Assembly: GCF_023008545.1 (NCBI RefSeq)
Contig: NZ_CP095397.1
Location: forward strand, 1 to 64,000
Length of the DNA stretch: 64,000 nt
Source: Natribaculum luteum
GTDB lineage: Archaea; Halobacteriota; Halobacteria; Halobacteriales; Natrialbaceae
Reading direction: 5' to 3'
Positions 25,368-34,989 of this stretch are shown here, in pieces (the stretch's first letter is position 1; each line of letters begins with the position of its first letter). The notes below the pieces were generated by a model. It saw only the letters and a program-made list of their open reading frames with translations. It ran no database searches and was not told the DNA's origin. Both the position numbers and the translations under genes were made by a program.

Positions 25368-26879
25368 GTGGTTCGGAAACTCCCCAATCCGTTCCGGCTG
25401 GTGATCCTCTGGATCGGGTTCGCGCTCGCACGCCTCGGCCTGATCGAGCGAGAGCGGGCGCGCCGGACCACGGATCTCGCCTGGCCGCGAATCGTGACCG
25501 GGCTGGCCCGGATGTCGAAAAACGCCGTCGACGTCGCGATGGTCGGAATCGCCGTCGGATCGGCAGCGATCGCCGGCGTCGGCTTCGCCTCTCCGTTCTG
25601 GGGGCTCGCGTTCTCCGTCGGCGGCGGCGTCGCCGGCGGCACCATCGCGCTCGTCTCCCAGCGCTACGGCGCGTCGGCTTACGACGAACTGGGACAGGCC
25701 GTCCGCTCGAGCACCGTCCTCGTCGTCGCGATCTCGCTGCCGATCACGGCGACGTTCTGGCTGTACCCGACGGAACTGCTCTCGCTGATCAGCGACGACC
25801 CGGAGGCGGTCCCGCTCGGTGCGGCGTACCTGCGGGTCGTCGGATTCGGCATTCCCTTCGCCGGGCTCAACCTCATCGGCAGTCGAACGTTCGTCGGGAT
25901 GGACGACGCCTGGACGCCGATGGTGCTCCGGGCGGGTGGCGCGATCGCGAACGTCGCGATCAACGCCGTGTTGATCTTCGTGCTCGACCTCGGCGTCACC
26001 GGGGCGGCGCTCGGGACGGTCCTGTCGAACGTCGTCGTGACGGCGGCGTTCGCGGCCGGGCTGGTCGCGGGACGACTCCCCGGGATGGGGACGTTTCCCG
26101 TGCAGATCGATCCGTTCGGTTCATACCTCCACGGCGAGACGATCCGGGACCTGATCACGATCGGACTGCCCGTGATGGGGACCAACCTCGTCTGGACGAT
26201 GGCCGAGTTCCCGATGCTCGCGATCGTCGACATCTTCGGTCAGGATACCGTCGCCGCGTACGTCATCGCACGGCGGATCTGGGGGCTGATGAACACCCCC
26301 GGCTGGGGGTTCGGGCTCGCGTCCTCGAGTCTGGTCGGCCAGGAACTCGGCGCGAACGACGAGCACACCGCGGAGGAGTACGGCCACGAGATCATCCGGT
26401 TCGCCGTCGCCGTCTACCTCGTGTCGGCGGCCATCGTCTTCGTCTTCGCGGAGCCGATCACGCTCGCCTTCACCGACGACCCCTCGGAGCTGTCGATCCC
26501 GACCGCGGTATCGCTCGTCCACGCGGCCTGTGCTGCCATCACGTTACGTGCGGTATCGGGCGCGGCGGCCGGCCCGCTCAACGCCAGCGGCGACACCCGC
26601 TGGCCGTTCTACAGCCAGGCGCTCGGGATGTTCGGCGTCGCGATCCCGGTCGCCTACCTCGGTGCGGCCGGCCTGACGATCCCGCCGATCGGCCCGATCC
26701 CGCTCCTCGAGGTGGCCGTCCCCGGGTTGACGATCCCGGCGTTCGGGATCGCGGGTCTTTACCTCGCCTTCCTTGCCGAGACGGCCGTCCCCGCCGCGAT
26801 CAACTACTACCGGTTCTCGACCGGCAAGTGGAAAACGATCAGCCGGTCGTACCGGCCGGAAGCGCCGGCGGACGACTGA
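25368..26879 (+). CDS. MATE-family efflux transporter
   Basis: A 503-residue protein with about 12 membrane helices in two repeats. It shows DVAMVGIAVGSAAIAGVGFASPFWGL, the G-rich VGGGVAGGTIALVSQRYGA stretch and AYVIARRIWGLMNTPGWGFGLASSSLVGQELGA, typical of NorM/DinF-type exporters that use Na+ or H+ to expel cationic drugs or metabolites. It starts with GTG at 25368; pyrimidine-rich A/T sequence CTTTTT and TTTACTA lie 24-37 bases upstream. Length is slightly above the family mean because of an N-terminal extension. Confidence 0.92.
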   Translation: MVRKLPNPFRLVILWIGFALARLGLIERERARRTTDLAWPRIVTGLARMSKNAVDVAMVGIAVGSAAIAGVGFASPFWGLAFSVGGGVAGGTIALVSQRYGASAYDELGQAVRSSTVLVVAISLPITATFWLYPTELLSLISDDPEAVPLGAAYLRVVGFGIPFAGLNLIGSRTFVGMDDAWTPMVLRAGGAIANVAINAVLIFVLDLGVTGAALGTVLSNVVVTAAFAAGLVAGRLPGMGTFPVQIDPFGSYLHGETIRDLITIGLPVMGTNLVWTMAEFPMLAIVDIFGQDTVAAYVIARRIWGLMNTPGWGFGLASSSLVGQELGANDEHTAEEYGHEIIRFAVAVYLVSAAIVFVFAEPITLAFTDDPSELSIPTAVSLVHAACAAITLRAVSGAAAGPLNASGDTRWPFYSQALGMFGVAIPVAYLGAAGLTIPPIGPIPLLEVAVPGLTIPAFGIAGLYLAFLAETAVPAAINYYRFSTGKWKTISRSYRPEAPADD

Positions 26880-26911
26880 TCGTCACCCCGCCGGTGTCGC
26901 GGGTTCGCTGA

Positions 26912-26919
26912 TTCTATAT
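26912..26919 (+). promoter_or_regulatory. TATA-like promoter of hyuA
   Basis: TTCTATAT lies about 27-30 bases before the ATG at 26945 and overlaps an earlier in-frame ATG at 26918. It therefore favours leaderless initiation at 26945. Confidence 0.5.
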
Positions 26920-26944
26920 GCACGGTTCCGCAACGATCGACGAG

Positions 26945-29023
26945 ATGGACGCATCGGAGACGACTGACGAACGCAACCCGAAAGCGCCCGACGGCGGTCG
27001 GACAGTCGACGGCCACAGCGCGACGCGAGTCGGCGTCGACGTCGGCGGCACGTTCACCGACGTCGCGCTGTCGGTCGACGACCGACTCGTGACCGCGAAG
27101 GTGCCCACGACCGACGACCAGAGCGTCGGCGTCCTGGCGGGCATCGACAAGGCCTGCGAGCGAGCGGGCATCGACCCCGGCGAGATCGACGAGTTCGCCC
27201 ACGCGATGACCGTCTCGGTGAACGCCCTGCTCGAGCGCGACGGCGCGCGCACCGCGCTGGTCACGACCGAGGGGTTCCGGGACGTCCTCGAGATCGGCCG
27301 ACAGGACCGACCCGACCTGTACGACCTCGAGGTCGAGAAACCCGAGCCACTCGTTCCGCGGCAGCGTCGCTTTACGGTCGACGAGCGGACGACGCCCGAC
27401 GGCGTCGAACGGCCGGTCGACACGGAGGATGTTCGCGACCTCGCGGCGACCCTGCGCGAGCGCGACGTCGAGAGCGTCGCCGTCTGCCTGCTGCACGCCT
27501 ACGCGGACCCCGAGAACGAACGGCTCGTCGCAGAGACGCTCCGGGAGGAACTCGACGTTCCAGTCTCCGCCTCCCACGAGGTCCTCGCGGAGTTTCGCGA
27601 GTACGAACGGACGTCGACGACCGCCGTCGACGCCTACGTTCGTCCGGCGATCGACAGCTACGTCGGCCGCCTCGTCGACGAGGCGACGGCGGTGGGGATC
27701 CCGTCCCCGCGGATCATGCAGACAAACGGCGGCATCGCCGGCCCTGAGACGGTCCGCGAACGGGCCGTGACGACGACGATGTCCGGCCCGGCCGCGGGCG
27801 TCGTCGGTGCCGCGGCGACCGTCGCCGACGACGACGTCGAGGGACTCGTCACCTTCGACATGGGCGGCACCTCGAGTGACGTCAGCCTCGTCCGCGACGG
27901 CGAGGCCGAGCGGACGACCGACTCGGAGATCGCTGACCTCCCGATCCGCACGCCGATGGTCGACGTGAACACCGTCGGCGCGGGCGGCGGTTCGGTCGCC
28001 TGGGTCGACGCGGGTGGGGCACTCCGAGTCGGCCCCCGGTCGTCGGGTGCCCAGCCCGGTCCCGCCTGCTACGGCCGCGGCGGGACGGAACCCACCGTCA
28101 CGGACGCCAACGTCGTGCTCGGCTACATCGGCCCCGAGACGGCACTCGGCGGCGAGATGACCTTGGACGTCGAGGCGGCCCACGACGCCCTCGAGCGACT
28201 GGCCGACGAGGCCGGCCTCGAGGACGCGCTCGAGGCGGCCCGCGGCGTCTACCGCGTGGCGAACGCGACGATGACCCGGACGATCCGCTCGGTGACGGTC
28301 GAGCGCGGCCACGACCCGCGCGGGTTCGCACTCGTCGCGTTCGGCGGTGCCGGGCCGATGCACGCCGCGGCGCTCGCCGAATCGCTCGAGGTCGACCGCG
28401 TCGTCGTCCCGCGACCGAGCGGCGTGCTCTCGGCGTTTGGCCTGCTGGCAGCCGACGAGAGCTACGACGCCGTCCGCACCGTGGGCGTCGACCTCGCCGA
28501 GGCAGACCGCGACCGACTCGAGGACGTCTACGAGGGGCTCGTCGCAGACGTCCTCGCCGACGCATCCGACCCCGACGACGCCGTCGTCGAACGCGCAGCG
28601 GACTGTCGGTACGATGGACAGAGCTTCGAGTTGACCGTCCCGGTCGACGAGCCCGTCGACGCGGCGGCGGTCGAAGAGCGGTTCCACGCCGCCCACGAGC
28701 GGGCGTACGGCTACGCGATGGACGAGGCCGTCGAGGTCGTCAACCTGCGTGCGACGGCGACCGTTTCCGGCGTCGAGCCGGTGGTCCGCCACGACGGCGG
28801 CGGCGACACTCGCATCGACACTCGGGAGGCGCACTTTCCCGACCACGGTCCGCGAGAGACGGCCGTCTACGACCGCGACCGACTCGAGTCCGGCGCGACC
28901 GTCGACGGCCCCGCGATCCTGGAACAGGCGGAGAGTACGACCGTCGTCCCGCCGGCGTGGTCGGGCGACGTGCTGGCCGACGGCACGCTCGTGATGACTC
29001 GCGAGGAGGGAGCCGACCGATGA
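26945..29023 (+). CDS. hyuA: hydantoinase/oxoprolinase family protein, subunit A
   Basis: A 692-residue subunit from the ATG at 26945 (an ATG at 26918 would add nine residues but overlaps the TATA box). It has the ATP-binding actin-like motif VGVDVGGTFTDVALS, TMSGPAAGVVGA, TFDMGGTSSDVSLV, VGAGGGSVAWVD and FGGAGPMHA. HyuA-type subunits pair with HyuB to open N-methylhydantoin, 5-oxoproline or related lactam rings with ATP. Its stop overlaps hyuB in an ATGA. With the later MFS transporter and cysteine hydrolase it may form a hydantoin pathway; that is inference. Confidence 0.92.
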   Translation: MDASETTDERNPKAPDGGRTVDGHSATRVGVDVGGTFTDVALSVDDRLVTAKVPTTDDQSVGVLAGIDKACERAGIDPGEIDEFAHAMTVSVNALLERDGARTALVTTEGFRDVLEIGRQDRPDLYDLEVEKPEPLVPRQRRFTVDERTTPDGVERPVDTEDVRDLAATLRERDVESVAVCLLHAYADPENERLVAETLREELDVPVSASHEVLAEFREYERTSTTAVDAYVRPAIDSYVGRLVDEATAVGIPSPRIMQTNGGIAGPETVRERAVTTTMSGPAAGVVGAAATVADDDVEGLVTFDMGGTSSDVSLVRDGEAERTTDSEIADLPIRTPMVDVNTVGAGGGSVAWVDAGGALRVGPRSSGAQPGPACYGRGGTEPTVTDANVVLGYIGPETALGGEMTLDVEAAHDALERLADEAGLEDALEAARGVYRVANATMTRTIRSVTVERGHDPRGFALVAFGGAGPMHAAALAESLEVDRVVVPRPSGVLSAFGLLAADESYDAVRTVGVDLAEADRDRLEDVYEGLVADVLADASDPDDAVVERAADCRYDGQSFELTVPVDEPVDAAAVEERFHAAHERAYGYAMDEAVEVVNLRATATVSGVEPVVRHDGGGDTRIDTREAHFPDHGPRETAVYDRDRLESGATVDGPAILEQAESTTVVPPAWSGDVLADGTLVMTREEGADR

Positions 29024-30633
29024 CGACCGACGAGCTCGATCCCGTGACCCTGGAGGTACTGCGCAACCAGCTCGAGAGCGTCGCCGAGGAGATGGGCCAG
29101 ACCCTGATCCGCGGGGCCTACTCGCCGAACATCAAGGAACGCCGGGACTGCTCGACGGCGCTGTTCGACCGCGAGGGGCGGATGATCGCCCAGGCCGAAC
29201 ACATCCCGGTCCACCTCGGCGCGATGCCCGAGGCGGTCGACGCCGTCCGCGAGCACGATCCAGAGCCGGGCGACGTGTTCGTCCTCAACGATCCGTTCAC
29301 CGGCGGGACGCACCTGCCGGACGTGACGATGGTCTCGCCGCTCGCGCCGGACGGCGAGATCGTCGGCTACGCCGTCTCGAGGGCCCACCACGCCGACGTC
29401 GGCGGGATGGCCCCCGGCAGCATGCCCGCGGGCGCACGGGAGATCTATCAGGAGGGACTTCGACTCCCCCCGATCCGGCTGGTCGAGGACGGCAAGATCC
29501 GCGAGGACGTCCGCTCGCTCGTGCTCGCGAACGTCCGCAACCCGCGCGAGCGCCGGGCCGACCTGCGCGCCCAGCTGGCGGCGAACGAACGCGCGGAACG
29601 GCGTCTCGCCTCGCTGTTCGACGAGCACGGCCGCGAGACTGTCCTGCGGGGATTCGACGCCGTGATCGACTACTCCCGGGAGCGGATCGCCGACGAGATC
29701 GAAACGCTGCCGGACGGAACGTACGAGGCGAGCGACGTCCTCGAGGGCGACGGGATCACCGACGAGGACGTCGAAATTTCGACGGCGGTGACGATCGACG
29801 GCGCGACGATCACCGTCGACTTCTCGGGGACCGCACCGGAGGTCGAGGGGAACCTCAACGCGCCGCTTTCGGTGGCCAAAAGCGCCGTCTACTTCGTCGT
29901 GCGCTGCGTCACCGATCCCGAGATCCCGCCGAACCACGGCTGTTACGACCCCGTGAGCGTGGACGCGCCCGAGGGGTCGCTGCTGAATCCGACGCCGCCC
30001 GCGGCGGTCGTCGGCGGCAACGTCGAGACCAGCCAGCGCGTCACCGACGTCGTCTTCACCGCCCTCGCGGCGGCCGCGCCCGACCGCGTGCCGGCGGACG
30101 GGCAGGGCACGATGAACAATCTGACTGTCGGCGCGCGAGACGGCACGTTCACCTACTACGAGACGATCGGCGGCGGCTTCGGCGCTCGCGCCGAGCGCGA
30201 CGGCATGGACGGCGTCCAGGTCGGGATGACGAACACGCTCAACACGCCAGTCGAATCGATCGAGACCGAGTACCCGATGCGCGTCGAGCGGTACGCGCTG
30301 CGTCCGGACAGCGGCGGTCGCGGCCGGTTCCGGGGCGGACTCGGCCTCGAGCGCGCCGTCACCGTCGAAACGGACGCGACGGTCTCGCTGCTCACCGAAC
30401 GCCGTCGACACGCGCCGAAAGGCGTCGCCAGCGGCGAGGACGGCGCGACGGGACAGAACCTGATCGACGGCGAGGAGGTCCCGGCGAAGACGACCGTCGA
30501 CGTCCCCGCCGGTACGACGGTGACGGTCCGAACGCCTGGCGGCGGCGGTCACGGCGATCTCGCCGAACGCGATCCGGCGGCGCTCGAGGCCGATCGGCTG
30601 GATGGAAAGGTGACCGACGACGGCGAGACGTAA
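29020..30633 (+). CDS. hyuB: hydantoinase B/oxoprolinase family protein, subunit B
   Basis: A 537-residue HyuB subunit. It has [20 protein letters not shown] at the start, [55 protein letters not shown] and the Gly-rich end [11 protein letters not shown]. The partner subunit A is directly upstream with an ATGA overlap. The specific lactam substrate cannot be assigned from sequence alone. Confidence 0.92.
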   Translation: MTTDELDPVTLEVLRNQLESVAEEMGQTLIRGAYSPNIKERRDCSTALFDREGRMIAQAEHIPVHLGAMPEAVDAVREHDPEPGDVFVLNDPFTGGTHLPDVTMVSPLAPDGEIVGYAVSRAHHADVGGMAPGSMPAGAREIYQEGLRLPPIRLVEDGKIREDVRSLVLANVRNPRERRADLRAQLAANERAERRLASLFDEHGRETVLRGFDAVIDYSRERIADEIETLPDGTYEASDVLEGDGITDEDVEISTAVTIDGATITVDFSGTAPEVEGNLNAPLSVAKSAVYFVVRCVTDPEIPPNHGCYDPVSVDAPEGSLLNPTPPAAVVGGNVETSQRVTDVVFTALAAAAPDRVPADGQGTMNNLTVGARDGTFTYYETIGGGFGARAERDGMDGVQVGMTNTLNTPVESIETEYPMRVERYALRPDSGGRGRFRGGLGLERAVTVETDATVSLLTERRRHAPKGVASGEDGATGQNLIDGEEVPAKTTVDVPAGTTVTVRTPGGGGHGDLAERDPAALEADRLDGKVTDDGET

Positions 30634-30648
30634 CGTCCACCGACGGGA

Positions 30649-31380
30649 TCAGTCGGCGTGCTGTTCGGCCGTTCCCGACCGGTCGACTCGCAGCGGATCG
30701 TTCGACGTCGCGGTCACCAGCCGAAGGAACGTGCCGGCGTTCGTGAGAAGTTTGTTCTCCGCCTTGCGAAGGTGTTCTTCGTACGTCGATCGGGCGACGG
30801 CCGTCCGGCCGGCCAGCTCGCGAAGCGACGTCTGTCGCGGCTGCTCGTAGTAGCCGCTCTCGAGCGCCAGCTGTAACGCCGCGAGCTGTCGGTCGGTGAG
30901 CCCCTCGAACAGCTGATCGACCGGGGCTAGCATACTGTGTGGGATCTGCTGTTCCGCGATGGCAGTCTTGGCGAGGACGTCGACGTGCCGGTCGTCCTCG
31001 AGGTCACGGAGCAGCGCTCGAGCGTCGCCCTCGTCGAACGCGATCACCGTGTAGTGCTCCCACCCCTGGCGGTGAATCGTCGGCGGCTGGTACAGGCAGT
31101 TGTACTCCTCGAACCGGTCGATGATCGACTCCTCGAGCGAACAGAGACACGACTGGGTGACGACGTGCAGTCCGGACTCGTCGACCGAGCGGTGGAGAAT
31201 CGTCCCCAGCCCGTCGATCTCCTCGAGGAGGTCGTCCGTCGGCGCTTCCGAGGACGTGATCTCGAGCACCTGGCACTCGCTCAGGTACCACTCGCGTATC
31301 GTGAGATCCGGGTAGCGTTCTGAGATCTCCCGGTAGGGGCACTCGTGTTTCACCCGGAACGAGGCCTCGTAGAGGCTCAT
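30649..31380 (-). CDS. HTH-10 family transcriptional regulator (Bat-like)
   Basis: A 243-residue protein. The N-terminal sensing region (1-180) contains several cysteines (HECPY, SECQVLE, QSCLCSLEE). The C-terminal HTH-10 domain reads LTDRQLAALQLALESGYYEQPRQTSLRELAGRTAVARSTYEEHLRKAENKLL. Such regulators are common in haloarchaea and often control an adjacent catabolic or transport gene. The ATG at 31380 is supported by a TATA-like CGTTAATCG about 28 bases upstream. It lies between hyuAB and the MFS gene and is divergent from the latter. Confidence 0.88.
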   Translation of the reverse strand: MSLYEASFRVKHECPYREISERYPDLTIREWYLSECQVLEITSSEAPTDDLLEEIDGLGTILHRSVDESGLHVVTQSCLCSLEESIIDRFEEYNCLYQPPTIHRQGWEHYTVIAFDEGDARALLRDLEDDRHVDVLAKTAIAEQQIPHSMLAPVDQLFEGLTDRQLAALQLALESGYYEQPRQTSLRELAGRTAVARSTYEEHLRKAENKLLTNAGTFLRLVTATSNDPLRVDRSGTAEQHAD

Positions 31381-31578
31381 ACGACGACGTTTGGCCTCGA
31401 GTCGATTAACGGTGCCGGTCATGTCCGGCAGCACCTACATCTGGATCTCGTTCGTACTGGTGGACAACGATGACAGGAATCCGCGAAGACGGAGCGTCGT
31501 CCGACCGCGAGTCAGGTCCGAATTACCGCGTCGTCCATCCTCGAGCCGAGAGCCGATCGCCGCGTCGTCGAGTAACCA

Positions 31579-32868
31579 ATGAGTGAGCAGACCGAGCTGA
31601 GACAGGGAATCCGCGAGCACCTCGGACAGTTCTCGCTGCACGTCCTGCTGGTGTTTGCGACCGGGCTGACGATCGGGTCGGAGCGGACCGTCGTCCCCGT
31701 TCTGGGTGAGGACGTTCTCGGCGTCGAGTCGTTCCTGGTTATCGGCTCGTTCGTCGTCTCCTTCGGGTTCGTCAAGGCCCTGCTCAACCTCTACGCCGGC
31801 AAGTGGGGCGAGGAGTACGGCCGCAAGCCGGTGCTCGTCGCCGGCTGGCTCACCGCGTTGCCGATCCCGGTGATCCTCATCTTCGCGCCCAACTGGTGGT
31901 GGATCACCGCGGGGAACATCCTGCTGGGTATCAACCAGGCGCTGACCTGGAGTATGGCGATCAACGCCAAGATCGACCTCGCCGGTCCCGACCAGCGCGG
32001 GCTGGCCGTCGGCATCGACGAGGCCTTTGGCTACACCGGCGTCGCCGTCGGTGCCTGGATCACGGGCGTCATCGCCGGCCAGACGAACCTCCGGCCGGAG
32101 CCATTCTACTTCCTGGCCGCCGTCGTGGTTCTGGCGTTCCTGATCTCGATCTTCCTCATCAAGGAAACCGTCCAGTTCGCACAGATGGAAGGCGACGACG
32201 ACCACCACGACGCGAACCTCCCGTTCGACGAGGTGCTGAAGCGGGCGACCTACGGCGATCGGACGCTGTTCGCGGCGGCCCAGGCCGGCCACATCGAGAA
32301 CTTCGTGGACACGCTGTTCTGGATCGCCGTGCCGCTGTATCTCACGAGTCAGGACCTCGCGATCGAAGCCGTCGGGGTCGTCGTCGGCGTCCACAGCGCG
32401 ATGTACTTCCTCCAGATCGCCACTGGTGGTCTCGCCGACCGTATCGGGCGACGCCCGCCCGTCGTCGCAGGAATGTTCCTCGCCGGCGCGGGCGTCCTCG
32501 GAATGGTGCTCGTCGACGGCTACCTCCCGTGGGCGATCATGGCGGCCGCCTCCGGACTTGGAATGGCGTTGCTCTACCCAAACCTGATGACGGTGCCCGG
32601 CGACGCGGCCCACCCGACCTGGCGGTCGGCCGGCATGGGCGTCTACCGGATGTGGCGCGACGCCGGCTACGGCGTCGGCGCGATCCTGATCGGCCTCTCG
32701 ATGGAGTTCGTAAACGCCGAGGCCGCCTTCTACATGACCGCGGTCGCGATGTTCGTCTCCGGGGCGATCGTCTACCTGTGGATGGAAGAGACCCACCCCG
32801 ACTTCGGCACCCACGAACCGCCCGCGCCCGCGCCGGAGACGCCGACGCAGGCGACGGCCGAAGACTGA
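31579..32868 (+). CDS. MFS transporter
   Basis: A 429-residue protein with 12 membrane helices. It contains the loop motif GKWGEEYGRKPVLVAGW after helix 2 and GGLADRIGRRPPVVAG after helix 8. The long cytoplasmic loop (about 200-225) is acidic and His-containing. It ends with a Pro/Ala/Glu-rich tail. Substrate unknown. It is divergent from the HTH-10 regulator with 198 bases between, a typical regulator-target layout. Confidence 0.9.
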   Translation: MSEQTELRQGIREHLGQFSLHVLLVFATGLTIGSERTVVPVLGEDVLGVESFLVIGSFVVSFGFVKALLNLYAGKWGEEYGRKPVLVAGWLTALPIPVILIFAPNWWWITAGNILLGINQALTWSMAINAKIDLAGPDQRGLAVGIDEAFGYTGVAVGAWITGVIAGQTNLRPEPFYFLAAVVVLAFLISIFLIKETVQFAQMEGDDDHHDANLPFDEVLKRATYGDRTLFAAAQAGHIENFVDTLFWIAVPLYLTSQDLAIEAVGVVVGVHSAMYFLQIATGGLADRIGRRPPVVAGMFLAGAGVLGMVLVDGYLPWAIMAAASGLGMALLYPNLMTVPGDAAHPTWRSAGMGVYRMWRDAGYGVGAILIGLSMEFVNAEAAFYMTAVAMFVSGAIVYLWMEETHPDFGTHEPPAPAPETPTQATAED

Positions 32869-32952
32869 TCTGCCTGCTGTGCCTGTCTCCCGGCAGGACA
32901 CGACGGGGCCGCCTATCGGTCTCTTCCGAGACGACGAGTTCTGTCAGGCGTG

Positions 32953-32963
32953 CTTTTATTATA
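32953..32963 (+). promoter_or_regulatory. TATA box of the cysteine hydrolase gene
   Basis: CTTTTATTATA lies about 25-30 bases before the ATG at 32984, the clearest TATA box in this part of the window. It indicates leaderless transcription independent of the MFS gene. Confidence 0.65.
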
Positions 32964-32983
32964 CCACATACACATATCGTTCT

Positions 32984-33553
32984 ATGAAGGATTCGAAAAC
33001 GGCTGTGATCGTTATCGACCTCCAGGAGGAGTATTTCGACGAGGACCGCCCGTGGTACGTCCCGAACGGTGACCGCGTACTGGAAAACTGCCAGCGAATC
33101 CTCGAGCGCGCTCGAGAGTTAGACGTCACCGTCGTCCATGCTCGCCACGTCCAGCCCACACGGGACGCTCCGGTGTTTGCGTGGGGTACCGAAAACTCGA
33201 AGATTATCGACGACATCGACATCAGAGACGACGAATACCTGCTGACGAAGACGAAACCGAGCTGTTTCCAGGATACCCGACTCGAGGCCATTCTCAAACG
33301 GAACGGAATCGAAAACGTCGTCTGTACCGGCCTCCTGTCGTTCGTCTGCGTCGATACGACTGCTCGGGAGGCCGATGCGCGTGGCTACGACGCGACGTAC
33401 GTCACCGACGCCACCGCCGCGTTCCCCATCGACGGACTGGATCCCGAAGCACTCACCGAAACCATCGCCACGATCCACGACGTGATCTTCTCGGACGTCG
33501 TCGAAACCCAGGACGTCGTCGACCGACTCGAGTCCGACGAGGCTGCCGCCTAG
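32984..33553 (+). CDS. cysteine hydrolase of the isochorismatase/N-carbamoylsarcosine amidase superfamily
   Basis: A 189-residue hydrolase. The catalytic triad is visible as D12 (VIDLQEEY), K91 (TKPSCF) and C122 (SFVCVDTTAREA). Family members hydrolyse isochorismate, nicotinamide, N-carbamoylsarcosine or ureidoacrylate; the exact substrate is open. Placement after hyuA-hyuB, a regulator and a transporter makes an N-carbamoyl amino acid substrate attractive. Codons are less GC-biased than the neighbours. It has its own strong TATA box. Confidence 0.88.
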   Translation: MKDSKTAVIVIDLQEEYFDEDRPWYVPNGDRVLENCQRILERARELDVTVVHARHVQPTRDAPVFAWGTENSKIIDDIDIRDDEYLLTKTKPSCFQDTRLEAILKRNGIENVVCTGLLSFVCVDTTAREADARGYDATYVTDATAAFPIDGLDPEALTETIATIHDVIFSDVVETQDVVDRLESDEAAA

Positions 33554-33758
33554 TCGAGCACCGCCCTGAACGGCCATCGAGCAACCTGGCCACTGTCGAA
33601 AGGCAACTTTACGGGGACGGAGACCGTCACTCGTTGTAGATGACAGACGACGGCTGGTCACCCGACTGTCCGCACCCGTCGAAGGCGTCCGCCCGGGCGA
33701 CGACGAGGTCTGCGTCGCCTGCAGTCGTCGTCCGTAGCACGTCGGGGGTGAGCGACCC

Positions 33759-34883
33759 GTGACCGACGTCAGCGTCGCCGACGCCGTCGACGCGTACATC
33801 GAGCGCAAGGCCGTCGGCGATCCCGACGGTCCCGGTGCCGGGGCCTACGTGTCCAACGCGGAGTCGATCCTGCGGCGGTTCAGCGAGTGGCTCGAGCACG
33901 AACACGGCGTCACCTCGCTGTTCGCACTCGAGGTCGAACACATGCGCTCGTACGCCCGCGAACTCGACGAGCGGACCGACCGCGGCGAGTACACGGCCTC
34001 GACGGCCAGCACCTACTTCGCCGTCGTCCGCGCCTTTCTCTCGTGGTGTGTCAGTGGCGGCATCCTGGAGACGAACCCCGCCGCGACGGAGGCCGCGACG
34101 GAGGCGCTTCCGACCGAGACCGACCGCTCCGAGGGACAGTTCTGGACGCCCGAGAAGCGCCGCGCGCTCGAGACCTACGTCAGAGAGCGCACGCTCGAGG
34201 CCGCAGACGCCGACCGCAGCGAGCGACTGCGTCGGCTGCGCGAGTACGCGATGGTCGTGATGCTCGCCCACACCGGAGTTCGGAGCGCCGAACTCTTTCG
34301 CGTCCCCGAGGACGATCGCCGGACCGGCGCGACCTGGGACGACGTCGACTTCTACACCGGCACGATCCGCGTCCTCGGCAAGTCACAGCGACTCGAGGAC
34401 GTCCCACTGCCGGCGGCCGCCCGGACGCCCTTGCGCCGGTATCGCGTCGTCCTCGATCCGCCGTCGAACGAGTGGCCGCTGTTCCCGACCCGTCACGCGC
34501 CGTCGATCGCGCGGCGCGTCCGCTCTGTCCTCCGCGAGCGTGGCCACGACGAGGCGGAGATCGAGACGCTCCTCGAGGAACGGACGGCGAGCGAACTCGC
34601 CCGCGAGCGGTCGATCGCGCCCCCGGCGATCACGACGGAAGGGGCTCGCTCGATCCTGAAACGGCTCTGTGAGGACGCGGCCGTCGACATCGACGGCGAC
34701 TACCTCAAACCGCGGGGGGCGCGGCGCGGCCTCGGCGAGGACCACTACCGCCGGGACGCGTCGACGACGCGGACGGCGTTGCGCGAGACGATACACGAAC
34801 AGTCGGTCGTCGTCGCCGACCAGCGACCACCGGGATCAACCGACGACGGCAGGCGATCACCCGACGAGCGGGACGAGGAGTGA
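33759..34883 (+). CDS. tyrosine recombinase/integrase-like protein with degenerate active site
   Basis: A 374-residue XerC/D-like protein. The SAM-like N-terminal domain spans about 5-115 and the catalytic fold about 130-355. R175 (HTGVRSAEL) and K208 (LGKSQR) fit the first Arg and Lys. The H-x-x-R block reads PRGARR, with Arg319 where His is usual and R322 kept. The second His position looks like Glu343, and no Tyr is found where the nucleophile is expected. Start is GTG at 33759. It may be a DNA-binding relic or regulator rather than an active integrase. A palindromic element starts at its stop codon. Confidence 0.8.
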   Translation: MTDVSVADAVDAYIERKAVGDPDGPGAGAYVSNAESILRRFSEWLEHEHGVTSLFALEVEHMRSYARELDERTDRGEYTASTASTYFAVVRAFLSWCVSGGILETNPAATEAATEALPTETDRSEGQFWTPEKRRALETYVRERTLEAADADRSERLRRLREYAMVVMLAHTGVRSAELFRVPEDDRRTGATWDDVDFYTGTIRVLGKSQRLEDVPLPAAARTPLRRYRVVLDPPSNEWPLFPTRHAPSIARRVRSVLRERGHDEAEIETLLEERTASELARERSIAPPAITTEGARSILKRLCEDAAVDIDGDYLKPRGARRGLGEDHYRRDASTTRTALRETIHEQSVVVADQRPPGSTDDGRRSPDERDEE

Positions 34884-34965
34884 GACGGTCTGCTGGACCG
34901 ATTTCCCGGCACGACCGCAGGCGGTTCGCGGTTGCTCAGACAATGACTTACAGCGGTCCGTACGA
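34881..34965. repeat. palindromic element, copy 2 (about 85 bp)
   Basis: It begins TGAGACGGTCTGCTG, where TGA is the stop codon of the recombinase gene. It ends ACAGCGGTCCGTACGA; the last 13-base arm (34950-34962) is an exact inverted match to the left arm of the copy at 51091. The centre is more diverged than in copy 3. Confidence 0.65.
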
Positions 34966-34989
34966 GTCGCGGTCGCGACCGGCGGCTGA

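Noticed and set aside
33640-33762. 40-codon frame whose stop overlaps the GTG start of the recombinase gene
   Set aside because: The GTGA overlap is suggestive, but the peptide is low complexity (Ser, Thr, Arg, Ala, Val) with no feature, and a different frame there ends VCVACSRRP with no start codon. Not enough to call a gene.
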